Assembly: GCA_907163375.1 (NCBI GenBank)
Contig: CAJQUW010016163.1
Span: forward strand, 372,001 to 436,000
Direction: 5' to 3'
Length of the DNA stretch: 64,000 nucleotides
Source of the DNA: Prostheceraeus crozeri
Lineage: Eukaryota; Platyhelminthes; Polycladida; Euryleptidae
The notes under the pieces were generated by a model. It had not been told where the DNA came from. It worked only from the letters and a program-made list of their open reading frames with translations, and did not search any database. Made by a program: the position numbers and the translations under genes. Positions 53,250 to 64,000 of the stretch are shown here, piece after piece (positions within the stretch are counted from its first letter, which is position 1; every line of letters starts with the position of its first letter).

Positions 53250-56200
53250 AAGAACTTGCGGTCAAAAGTGTGCGAAAACAATATATGGATGATCGTATGA
53301 CATGTACATTGGGATGCTCTGCAAGACTAAGTCTGCTAATACAAAAATTCAGCACGCTTAGAATGCAATGCACTAACTTTTGCCCTTAGTGCCAATATCC
53401 TCATTAGAAACTTGAATTTTCAGAATTTGACTCCAAACAATTTTTTTAAAATTAAGTTAGTCATCTCTCTTGATTGTTTGTAAATTGTGATATGGCTTTC
53501 AGCCAAGAGTCTTCAATATTTACTGATTCTGAAATTTGAGAAAAATCACTTGTGATCTGCTAACAATGAACCAGTGTCCACCATCATTGTGTCCTCATTC
53601 TTTCGTCGGAAGCTTTTGCGCTAACAATCGTTAGATTATTTCTATACTAGATTCGAAATCTGTGTGACACTTATTAAGCGAAGAAGATTGAAAATTCAAT
53701 CAAGTATCAGAATAACTTACCATGAATTAAAAACAAAATTTTATGAATTAATGAAAATATAACTCGATGATCTTTGTCATCATTTTTGTAGGCGGCTTGC
53801 ACTTCCATGCTACACTGCGCATATTATGCGATGCCTTATGGGAAACACAAACATAGTGTGAGGTTTGAAATTCAGCAAACGGCTGAATGTTATTCGAAAT
53901 GCACTTGAAATGCAAATAAAAAAATAAGTCAAAGCTGTTGAGAATAACTTAACAACTTGTTGCTCTATATTTCGCCAACCGGCCATCTCAAAAGATGCAA
54001 TTTAAGAATGTTGTTTTTTATACTGAGCTGTATCTCATGAGAGGCCGGCTGTCGATTACAGAGAAATAAGTTACTAAGTTATTTTCCTCGGTTTTGGCCT
54101 ATTTTCCTTGCTTCCTTTACACAAAAATGCTGCTTACAAATAGCTGCAAATAGCTATTGACAGATGAAATTTTGTTGATATTTGCTATTGATACAAATAG
54201 ATGTTTGTTGATTTATCAAATGAATATACAAATCCTGATTATATGCCACAACTAAAATTTATATTTCAGACAGAAAATAGCTCACTATTATTGACAGTGA
54301 CACATATTGCTCCAAATCATTCTATGGTCGAATATGCGACTTTGCATTTGAAATGTATTTATATTTGCTCAAGTATCTGCGGTCAAGACTACCTTGCTTC
54401 CTGCAGCTTTCATCTTTTGGGCTCAAAAATCAAAACACAGCACTGCTGAGTCCTGAGTGAAACATACACTGAAAGTTGCAGGAAGGACTTTGGTCATACA
54501 GCAAGTATGTTAGGTAGAGTAGTAACTCAGTTAAATCCCCAATGTGTAAGCAGTTTCGATTTTATTAAATGAACTCGAGTTGAGACTCAGTACCAAATAT
54601 GAGATAAGCAAACTTTTGCAGTATTGAAGAAATTGCCACAGAATTAACTGATCACGACAACAATGCAGAAGGAATAATATTATTTACAAATCCTCCGTGT
54701 CATGACATCCTTTAGAGAGGCAATACTTGTTTTCAAAAATTAGCCTGGATGGAAGTGCCTTACTTAAATGCTCAGCCTTACTAGCTGATAAGAGTCACTG
54801 AGAGAACAGTATCACAATCAAAAACGATGATCATAATGAACTGGGAAAGATGCAAATGAGTCTACTTTACTATTCAATTTCAAGAAATGAAACATAAATT
54901 TAGTGAATTATAATATCATATCCATGAAAATTGAATTATTTCCATGAAGACTTGCATTATAATTCGATTCATGAAAATTCTTTGATAACCAGGTTAATTT
55001 CCGTTGATATAAGACACTTGCTAGCAAATTTGCATTCGTTTTGATATCTAAAAAATTTCATGCTACTTATATAGAGGTACGAAATCGCTAGTATATAAAC
55101 ATAGGAATAATTTGGAAAAATTTAACTTCTTAAAAATTGATCAAATATTGTTTTTGGACCGCAGGAAAGAAATCTACTCAAAAAACTGAATATTTTTATA
55201 TAAAAACTTTCACTGTATACTGACATTTTTTTAGTCGACTGACGTTTAATGTATGCACAATTGTGCATTTTGACATGATGAATGAGAAATATTTGCGTTT
55301 CATATCACTAGGCGAAAATGTAGGCCTATTTGCTTCAAGCCCGCACTTACGTGCACTATGATGTTGTTCGCAACACTTAAAATATTTTGTTTGACATTCA
55401 AATACTGATAATATAATGATTTCCCATCGTACATGTTGTCAGACACCGTTTAAGATGACATCCAAAAGAATCAAAATAGATGCAAGATCGCGATAAGGTA
55501 GCTCCGGGTTTAAATGACATCTGACAGCGTCAGTGAAATCATTCTACTTAATAACATTGTACAAGTATTTGAACCTTGTCATACAAATTTGACCGCTGTC
55601 AAGATGTTGAAACCACAACTTGATTCTTAGCGACAAGAAAGACATGAAAGAGAACTATAAAAACTTCAAATGATTGCTGTATTGTTGACGTTTCTAATCT
55701 ACTGATTGTCATTGCCATAAATAAAAGCATTCATTCACACTGTCAATAACCGCTGATTGAATAATCTCTTTTATATCATCGCAACCTCCAATGGAAGTGA
55801 TTATTGTCAACCCCATTTTAGATCTGTTGGTGTAGTAAACTATGAAAATGGAGCTAATATCGACGTTTGCGTGATACTGAATGATGAAAATGGTATCTTA
55901 CACACAATTCTGTGAAATATGAAGGGTTAAACTACGCCTGCTCCAGGCTTCAAGCAACGAACCAGATTCCGGCTCGCCACGCTTTAATGGTAAACAATTT
56001 ATCCGACTCTAGCTGCGGATGAGCTGCCGCTGTTGGGCATAGGTTTATTGGAACTCAGATGAGATTTAAACCTGCTCGTTGCCTGGACTAATTGATAGGG
56101 CAAAGATGAAAAACAAGCATTATAACTATGAACTCAAGATTTCCGACCCTGCCCAGGCACGTCACAAAAAGTCCATTCCTAAAACATATCATCAGGAGGT

Positions 56201-56503
56201 TTAACGGCCAGGCTCACTTATTTTGGGCCATTGATACCTAGAATGATAGACGTATATGAGAATTAGAATAATTCACATTTTTTAATTTTGTAAACTTGAT
56301 GAATTTGAGTCATTTTTTGCCGCAACAGGGACAGTCTAAAATTAATTTTCTGACAACATGTAAACAAGCGATAAAGTCGTTTCGATTTACTTCATGATAT
56401 AAAGGCATGTATAACATTGAAAACGCACCCCGTCAATAATGTCATGGATCTTTCTAAATTTAGTCAGCGACATTAGCATTGTCGTGAATGTCATTTATAT
56501 ATA
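53250..56503. other. A+T-rich intergenic DNA, no gene recognised
   Basis: Short chance frames only. A G+C-richer patch near 55,930-56,110 has loosely inverted CCAGGC/AACGA motifs at its edges and might be a small decayed MITE. Confidence 0.5.
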
Positions 56504-56505
56504 TA

Positions 56506-56706
56506 CAGGGTGATTCCGATCTTCCCGTCACTTTTCAAGTAAGGACTACAGCTGTATCACATGTCTGGTTGTAGTGATGGTTCATGATTTATATACTACG
56601 TTTCATGGCCTTTCAAATCGTATATTATTTATTTTCTTGTGATCTGCATTTCTGCTGATACGAGCAATTGAAATTGTTTACCCATATTACAACTTTTTAA
56701 ATCAAT
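56506..56706 (+). repeat. Left terminal inverted repeat, mariner
   Basis: 201 bp, identical to the reverse complement of 58,085-58,285. Confidence 0.9.
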
Positions 56707-56857
56707 TTTAAGTACTTTTTTAATTTTTTTATTCCTAGTCTACTATTTATTTATTTTATTTTACTATTTAAGTTTTTTTTTCATTTGATTTCGAAAAACA
56801 TTTCAGATCCAAAAAACTTCATTATAAGTGACAGGTATGCAGTAACGCAAAATTAAC

Positions 56858-57925
56858 TCACGAGAACTGTTTAAAGTGACCACCACCACTCTCAGAGCAC
56901 AACTCGCATCGGCGCAAGAATGACCTGTACGAAGATCGCATCATCTCGACCTCCACGCTATCGAGTAAGCTCGTAAGTCTTTCTTGCAAAGCTTCAAGAG
57001 TACGAGGACGTGGATTTCTGTATAGTCTGTCACGAATATAGCCCCAAAGCCAGAAATCGTTTACTGCTAAATCAGGGCTTCTTGGTGGCCAGTGTATCGG
57101 TCCACCACGACCAATCCATCGGTTCTTCAGCTTGACGTTCAGCAGAAAACGAACAGAATTGGCATAATGTGCAGGTGCACCATCCTGCTGATAAAATTGA
57201 CGTCGATTTCGTCTATCACTTAGTAGCGGCACAACTTTGTCTTCAAGGATAGACTGGTAGCGCTGTCCATTCATTATTTCTTTTTACACATGGTAAGTGA
57301 TGCCGTGGTGTGGTGATATCATTGCCCAGCAAGTGATGGAAGCAGACTTTAATGGTTTCACGATAACAGCGTGAGGATTTTCTTTCGCGTATATGAAGGC
57401 GTTGTGAAGGTTCACAGATCCATTCAAGTGAAACGTTGCTTCATCGGAGAAAACGATATTTGCAACGAAATTACTGTCGCGTTGTTGATGTTGAAGGATA
57501 AGGTTAGAAAACTGGAGTCTTTGAACTTTATCGTCGTCCGAGATCTCTTGCACGCGGGTAAACTTCCAAGCTCTCAAACCTTCATCTTTCAACACTCTGT
57601 TCACCGACGATTGTGAAACGCTGCAGAGCTGAGCTGGCTTTCGTTGCGAAAGTGTTGGATCATCACCATAGGCCTCGACTATTTCGTCTCGTTTGTCGTC
57701 GGAAAGCCGTCGATCTGAATGGTCACCGACTCTTGCATTTTTGGTGAGAGATAGCGAGGTTTTATAACGCCTTGCCCACCCAATTAAGGTTGTGCGTGGT
57801 GGAGCTTCTTTCTTAAAATCTACACGAAATCGTCGCCTTGCATCTTCAGGATATGAAGAGATGGTATAGGCCACGGCCGTCGCAATTTCTTCATTCGTGA
57901 AGCCAGGATAGTTAATTGCTGCCAA
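56858..57925 (-). pseudogene. DD41D mariner transposase interrupted by one stop codon
   Basis: The N-terminal part has two helix-turn-helix regions (NEEIATAVAYTI; SQRKPAQLCSVSQSSVNRVL), which bind the inverted repeats. The catalytic part has VFSDEATFHLNG (Asp 1), QQDGAPAHYA (Asp 2) and SPDLAVNDFWLWG (Asp 3, the Asp before Phe-Trp). Between Asp 2 and Asp 3 lie 41 residues. A TAA at 57,284-57,286 splits the frame between ITYHV and MNGQRYQSIL; both sides are in the same frame with no other lesion seen. The enzyme cuts and pastes the element at TA. The damage is one base change at most, unless it is a sequencing error. Confidence 0.88.
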
Positions 57926-58084
57926 GTGTTGATAGTAAATAAATTTCAGCCAGTTTAATACCGTCTACACTGAAAAGTCAATCTCAATTAACTTTGCATG
58001 GTGTCGCTCAAAGCAAGCAATTATTAGATATCTATGCTGAATGCGGCTGATGATATTGATTGTTGCGATGTTCCTGTCATAGAT

Positions 58085-58285
58085 ATTGATTTAAAAAGTT
58101 GTAATATGGGTAAACAATTTCAATTGCTCGTATCAGCAGAAATGCAGATCACAAGAAAATAAATAATATACGATTTGAAAGGCCATGAAACGTAGTATAT
58201 AAATCATGAACCATCACTACAACCAGACATGTGATACAGCTGTAGTCCTTACTTGAAAAGTGACGGGAAGATCGGAATCACCCTG
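58085..58285 (-). repeat. Right terminal inverted repeat, mariner
   Basis: 201 bp, inverse of the left arm, followed by TA. Confidence 0.9.
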
Positions 58286-59100
58286 TATACAGGCTATTCT
58301 ACTACGAGAAAAATTATCCAATAACAAAAATCACATTTATGCAATGCAGATTTGTGTAAATTTGAATTCGCATGTTTTTATTTGCTGCACTAGATTCGCG
58401 TGATTCGTGTATGTGAATGTGAGCCCCAAATTAGTAATCTTCACACTAGCCTCAACAGCATCTCGAGAATGACAACGTTGTTCCTCTACTTTTGCATCGA
58501 TACAAACAAAAGGAAATTTATTTTATGGCCTATTCTTGAAATATCATCTTCGAGGTATTATATAAAGGCATTATATATAAGGTATTTCAATATGTTTGAA
58601 AATGCTGTCTAAAACATGCTCAAAACCACAACATGCATGTGCTATCATGTTTACAAAGTAAAAAATCTGATTTTCAAAAGCGTGGTTTTAATACTTTGAA
58701 TTTCAGATTTTTTTGATGGATTGTTTTGTATTTTTACATTACTTTTAATGTTTTGAAACAATAAACAAAGCACGATTTTAAAAGCAATTTTGAGATATTG
58801 TTTTAAAAAGGACACTGCGACAAAACTGTTACTTTTGTCCCTTTGTCAATTATACTGTCCCATTGAAATTAGAAACTTGATCATATTTAGTAAAACGCAA
58901 CAGGCGGTAATAGTGCCTTACGATAGTTGCGTATTAGCATTATTGCATGTAAAAGTACAATTAGTGACTATTGTTAATAATTAGTTACAACACGATTCTG
59001 CGAACAACTTACACACTGGAGGCGCTAAATTTGTCGAGATGGAGCAGCGATCTCATTGGAACACAATCATCATAATTATCTATCGTGGTTTTACATATAG

Positions 59101-59167
59101 GTCGTCATTCATTCCTAATTCGAAGTAGGCCTAATATGCCTACTTCGAATTAGGAATAAATGACGAC
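59101..59167. repeat. Near-perfect hairpin, 30-bp arms, 7-nt loop
   Basis: Left arm 59,101-59,130 (GTCGTCATTCATTCC...) and right arm 59,138-59,167 (...AATAAATGACGAC) are inverse copies with one mismatch. The loop is CTAATAT. The length and small loop suit either a foldback MITE or an RNA hairpin such as a pre-miRNA. Confidence 0.8.
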
Positions 59168-59607
59168 ATGCTGAATTGTAGATCGCTACGTCGAGTGTCA
59201 GTGTTATTGAGTTATATATTGTTCCACGGGAAAAACATGAAATTGAAAATATCGATTGAATGCGATTTTTGATTCCATTGAAACTTGCGATTTTACGATT
59301 CTTAATAAATTTATGTTTCATATATACACAGTATATAAATACCTGTATTTTTTTGTACGTATTTATGTGTAAAAATATAAAGTATGACATGTAGAAACAA
59401 TAAGCTCTGGATTAATTCTCTTCAACTATATCACTACATGTACATGCTCGTGCATTGAAGTTGCTCCTGATATCAAATACATCAATAGATACAATACGAA
59501 CTAACTGAAATGAATTCAAGCTAACATTGTTTAAAAAACAATGTCTTCGCTAATGCTTATGACCAAGCGAGTTTCAAGCCTTGCCGATCAGAAATTGTTA
59601 AGCTCGA

Positions 59608-59847
59608 TCATGACAATAGTAGCCACCTAAATGATTGCGCATTCTTTAAATATTGTCTAGGACCATTGCAGCAAAATTTCACAGACGTGGCCGCAACACT
59701 GGTAAAGACGCGTACTCCTTCTAAATGCATTTTACAAACAAGATTGAAGTCAAATTGCGTCACATTAGATCCCTTGTCTTTATTATAAGCTACAAGCACA
59801 ATATTTTGCATTGTGTTCAGATTTGTCCATCCATCTATCTTAAGCAT
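59608..59847 (-). pseudogene. Possible hAT transposase fragment
   Basis: The 79-residue frame starts MLKIDGWTNLNTMQNIVLVA. The DGWTN motif followed by a hydrophobic strand resembles the region around the first catalytic Asp of hAT transposases. The remaining sequence is not informative and no other conserved block was found nearby, so this is a weak call. Confidence 0.2.
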
Positions 59848-62800
59848 GATGACATTTCAAATAACCAGCATGCGAAGTAAAATGGGGGCGGATGGACGGA
59901 ATCGTTTCTAGCAGTTATCAGTGAGATCCCTCCTTGTGATCGACATATTTCCAACCCAGGAAGGATGCTGGATCCTTCCAATAACAATTATATCTCTTAT
60001 CAAAATGCAATGTGTAAAATGGTGGCGTTTTAGATTATTTTCATTCTCCTGTGCAGTTTGTTAATTTACACAAGGAAAGTCGTCCCTATATGTGTTCTTG
60101 TCCCCTGATCCCATCGGTCTTATATAAATTCTATCAGGCGTTTAAACCAATTTGTCTCGGCATGGAATGTTTTTCTACCGTCAAGTAAGATTCAGTGAGA
60201 CTTTATTTACTGATATGCATTTACCAAGCATTTGTTTAGACCGACTCAGTCCATGGACTCATAGAGCAAAAGTCAACATGTCATGTGAGGCTCCCTACAA
60301 TACATGTATTAACAAAAATTGAGAAACTTGTCATGGACTACAGCCGCAAGCAATCGACTTCGAGTTACTCCGATAAACAGAATTTCCTAAAATTGCTATC
60401 CTAGAATTGGAATCTGCAATAAAATCAGAAAGGACTAAACGAGAATATATATATGTACATAGGGATTAGCTGCGACTAAATTACCAAAAGTGGGAAAATG
60501 ATAAGATGTCAATAAAATCCAGTAAATGATTGCATGTATTAACAGGAATTCTCATTGCAACGCACTTATGAGAGTAATCATATGCTGATCATGCACTGCG
60601 GAGACTGCAATTGAAAAAGGAATAAGTAATGCGCTGCCTAGATGTAGAAATAACAAATATAGCCCAGAAACGAAACAAGTCCCGGCTCATTCAAGCACAG
60701 CTATTTACTCGACATTTAATTGATTTCAATAAATATTTCATTCTATTCTTTCCTGCACGCAGTCTAAATGTTTCTAACAATTATGACAATTTTTGCAATA
60801 AATAATTTTAAAATACATGTACATGTCCCATTTCGTCAACAATAATGATCATCAAAAATGATCACATGTTTCTCCAATCATTAGATGTTTTATATTCCTT
60901 AGATTTTCCATAATTGACAGTGACCACGATTTCATATTTGAAACCTATCAGCACTGCTATTGCAGTCGGTTACTCTTACACTATACAATTTCAGGCATAA
61001 AATATATTTTTAATATTTTAAAGAAAATTTTTAGTCGTACCGTGATTTAGATTAATCTAATACTACTCAGTTCAACGTGCACATAATGTTCTGAGCATTG
61101 AATCATGTTGTGCAGCAAGCACTAAACTACATATTTCACTTCGCTTTTTATTAAATTCCAAACATGTCCATCTGACTTCTGTATAGGGGAATTTATCTTC
61201 CCATGCCATCTTGCAGAACACAAGAAACTGTCTCACAAACAGGATATGTCCTTATATTCATCTTCCATAATCATACGGATTATTTTCGAGAAATATGCAG
61301 TGCTGGACAAATATTGAACGATTTACGTAGAAATTAATAACTTAGCTGAATATAGTTGCATGTCATTGAAAGATTAGAACAATTAAATGGGCCCTATAAA
61401 CATTTTTAAGTAATTCATAGATATGTGCTCAGGCAGTTTTGTGTCATCTACCTATAGATAAAAGCGTTTCAGAATAAGAAAGCATGAACGCTATTTATGT
61501 TGTCAAGCATAGTAGTTAAATAGATCGGTGATTCCCATAGATGAATATACTGCATTCAATATATTAATCTGTAAATTAAAATTTTGTGTTATTGACATTC
61601 CCGGGTCAATTTATTTTGCAACCCTACTTTCGATAAATAGGGAAATCTTGCCGAAGGGTTGATTTATTAGATAGATTAATTAGATTGATTAATTTATATT
61701 AATAAGAATTATAAATTATTATTAATTTATTAGATTGATTTTATAGATTGACAAGATTTAATTTTCCGGCGAACTGGAAAACATTTTTACATTGCTTTTA
61801 TTTTCATTCATTCAATCGCTTTTAAATCAGAATTAGACCATAATTTCTTTTGAAATAAAAGATGGCTATTAAAATGACGTCTGATCATTTTTAATATACT
61901 ATATCATGGATTTATCATCGTTAGTCAAAAAGAAATTTGCGAATGTGGGAATATGACCTGCACACTTAGGATGTGCATCCCTTTCTGCAATTTATTCTCA
62001 AAAACACATCTATCAGACTTTAATGAGTGACTACATTCATGTCATTCAAAAAAACGAGTACAGTATCGCAGGAAATTTTAGCCGCATTGAAAATTAGAAG
62101 CATTTGCAGATTAGGCTAAAAGCAATGTGTACAAGCAGACAAGCTTTTTCTGCACAGCAACATCATCAAGTTCAAAGCAAGGACATGATGATTAACTTTC
62201 CTTTGGACCAGAAAATTCTGCTATGCAGAGATAGCATTGCGCTTGTACGTAAGGCACTGTTTTCAGTCTATTTTGTAAATGCATCAAATCTCAGTGTGGA
62301 TAAAACTTCCTTTGAGACTACTCACTTTTTTACTATCATAGTCAATCATCATATGATCCCGCAATCAATCACATATATCATATCACACACGTCATGTGTC
62401 ATGAGATTGCTGAATCAAACATGAATTTGAAACCAAACAATTCAGATTAAGAGACTAACATCTTATCAAATTTGATTTATTGACTTGTTCATCTTTGAGG
62501 AAAAATATAGAAAATGGAAATGAAAATGACAAAGTTTTGTGTTACATTTGATCGGTCCTAAAAATTCAGTTATAATTGCAGCTTAAGAAAAACAAGATTT
62601 TTGACACAATATATTCAAGCGAGTTTTATTCGCAATAGAAATTTGATGTTCTGCTTAACTTTCATCATTCATTTATGCGTTCATTTTCTCTATGAAAGAT
62701 ATTTGCGAAACTCTGATCCAGAGGGCACGTTTAAAATAGCAGTTTGATCAATCTCATGCATGCATCTACGCAGTAATTCAGTACGGAATAAAAACAACGA

Positions 62801-64000
62801 ACTCGAATGCTACCGGAACGTAGAATCTAGAACAAAAAGGGAAGCCGTAGATCCAGGGTTTGATGTAGATAATCGAAATAAAACAGTCAATCTTATCAGG
62901 ATTGTGTCAGAGACTTATGCAAATGTGACTAAATAAGAGATTTTTTATGGTCATTTATCCTAAAAGTAGAGGTCACCAGCTTGTTATTTGGAACAAATAT
63001 GAATCAAAATAATAATTGCATTGGTCGATTTCCGGAGGAGAATTTGCCAAAAATGAATAAAGTTTCTGATTTTAGGCAGTCGATTCATGAAATTCGATAA
63101 ACCGAATAAATTATGTCATCTGCCTCAGAAAGTCGGAGTCGATCAGACATGTGGTTGCTGCGAAAACGATTGTCATCGACAAGCTGGGTGGTCTTATGAA
63201 AAATAGAATTCATTTCTAAACTTCAGTGTGACAAGTTGTGATAACAACTGACGGTCTGAATTTCTTTGCTAAAATCCATCATTCACTAATATTTCATTCA
63301 ATTGACCGTCACATTTAGCATCTATATGTTTGAAATTAATGATTCCAGACGGATGAGATAACGAATTCAGGGAACGAAGTTGTACCAGTTGCAGTGTCGC
63401 ATAATAATTTTGCATAATGCTTTACTTTACTGATGCCTTTATATGTGCACATGCATAGGCTATGCGTTGAAAGCCTTTCACAAGATTAAGACAACCTAAA
63501 GCAGATGGCATGTACCTATCAAAAGGCTTGCGTACTGACTTAAGCGTCGGTCCCGGTAGTGTAACTTAAGTTGCGGCATGTGGAAGCGCAATATTCCTCT
63601 GTATTTATCACCATTTTTGCTGTAACTTGTAGATCACTTTTCAGAGGAATACTTTTTTCCTGAATATGATCTCTGGAGGCTGACCGAAATATTTTGTACA
63701 TAATATCAATTGTTTAGCACCAAAACATTCATGATTCTTTTCAACATCAGTTCATATAAATGGTTAATCATGACTTTTTCACTTTTTGCTTCTGCATATT
63801 TTATTACTGAATATTTTCAACTCTCATCATTCTAAGTTCGCTAATCAAAAATCAGCTTCACAAATTTCACGTAGCATGAGTCTCAAGTCCAATGAACACT
63901 CCTTAATTCATTTCGGAAATAGAAATTAAGAATTTCCTGTAAAAAGTATTTGTATATTTCGTGAATGAAATAAATGGTTTCATTATATTGTTCAATACAC

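Larger units (their letters stand above)
56506..58285 (-). mobile_element. DD41D mariner-type transposon with 201-bp inverted repeats
   Basis: The ends CAGGGTGATTCCGATC are inverted repeats flanked by TA on both sides (56,504-56,505 and 58,286-58,287). The arms, 56,506-56,706 and 58,085-58,285, are identical by my reading over 201 bp. A transposase gene on the minus strand lies between, with one nonsense codon. Spacing of 41 residues between the second and third catalytic Asp puts it in the DD41D (rosa-like) group. Identical arms imply recent movement. Confidence 0.88.
58288..64000. other. A+T-rich intergenic DNA, no gene recognised
   Basis: Contains the hairpin and weak transposase-like fragment listed separately, and an A+T-only patch near 61,665-61,750 with repeated TTAGATTGATT. 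Otherwise only chance frames, such as 62,104-62,424. Confidence 0.5.

Overview
This is a window of A+T-rich eukaryotic nuclear DNA. The contents point to an invertebrate, probably a marine deuterostome such as an echinoderm or hemichordate. The evidence is a Polinton/Maverick-type element, a Ty3 retrotransposon with integrase ahead of reverse transcriptase (the Gmr1 arrangement, described from deuterostomes), a DD41D mariner, CR1/Jockey-like non-LTR copies, hAT-like MITEs and a tRNA-derived SINE. The species is an inference. No rRNA, tRNA gene, CRISPR array or bacterial operon was seen.

Region 1, positions 1-13,345 (approximate right end): most of a Polinton (Maverick/adintovirus-like) virus-like element, entered inside its protein-primed DNA polymerase. 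It encodes the polymerase C-terminus, two related structural-type proteins, an adenain-type protease, a double jelly-roll major capsid protein, two small basic pVI/pX-like proteins, a retrovirus-type integrase with a chromodomain, an A32/FtsK-type packaging ATPase, a DEDD-type exonuclease, two RING-like proteins and several proteins of unknown function. Most genes look intact. The notable part is a short plus-strand cassette (3,714-4,960): two tandem PC4-like proteins and a 181-residue protein with both repeats of TATA-binding protein (TBP). Minus-strand genes lie in tight clusters with stop/start overlaps or 1-2 nt gaps. A motif ATGCAAA (one copy ATGCAAT) lies 22-39 nt upstream of the first ATG of six clusters or genes on the minus strand and of one plus-strand gene. 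One gene (11,806-12,581) instead has a TATA box, CCAAT boxes and a spliced leader exon. I infer a two-class transcription scheme: host-type TATA/spliced expression for one gene and element-controlled expression, through its own TBP/PC4-like factors, for the structural genes.

Region 2, 13.3-44.5 kb: mostly A+T-rich intergenic DNA. It holds two decayed non-LTR retrotransposons on the minus strand (15.6-18.2 kb and 24.9-28.0 kb), a hAT-like MITE with a SINE inside it (36.2-37.6 kb), and one candidate host first exon with TATA box and splice donor on the minus strand (about 40.46-40.67 kb).

Region 3, 44,524-50,570: a full-length Gmr1-like LTR retrotransposon on the minus strand with nearly identical 557-bp LTRs, CATG target duplications, a PBS, SCAN-like Gag, protease, integrase, then RT and RNase H. 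It is young by its LTRs but broken by frameshifts and an in-frame stop.

Region 4, 50.6-64 kb: intergenic DNA with a second hAT-like MITE (52.5-53.2 kb), a DD41D mariner with identical 201-bp terminal inverted repeats and one nonsense codon (56.5-58.3 kb), and an isolated near-perfect 30-bp-arm hairpin (59.1 kb).
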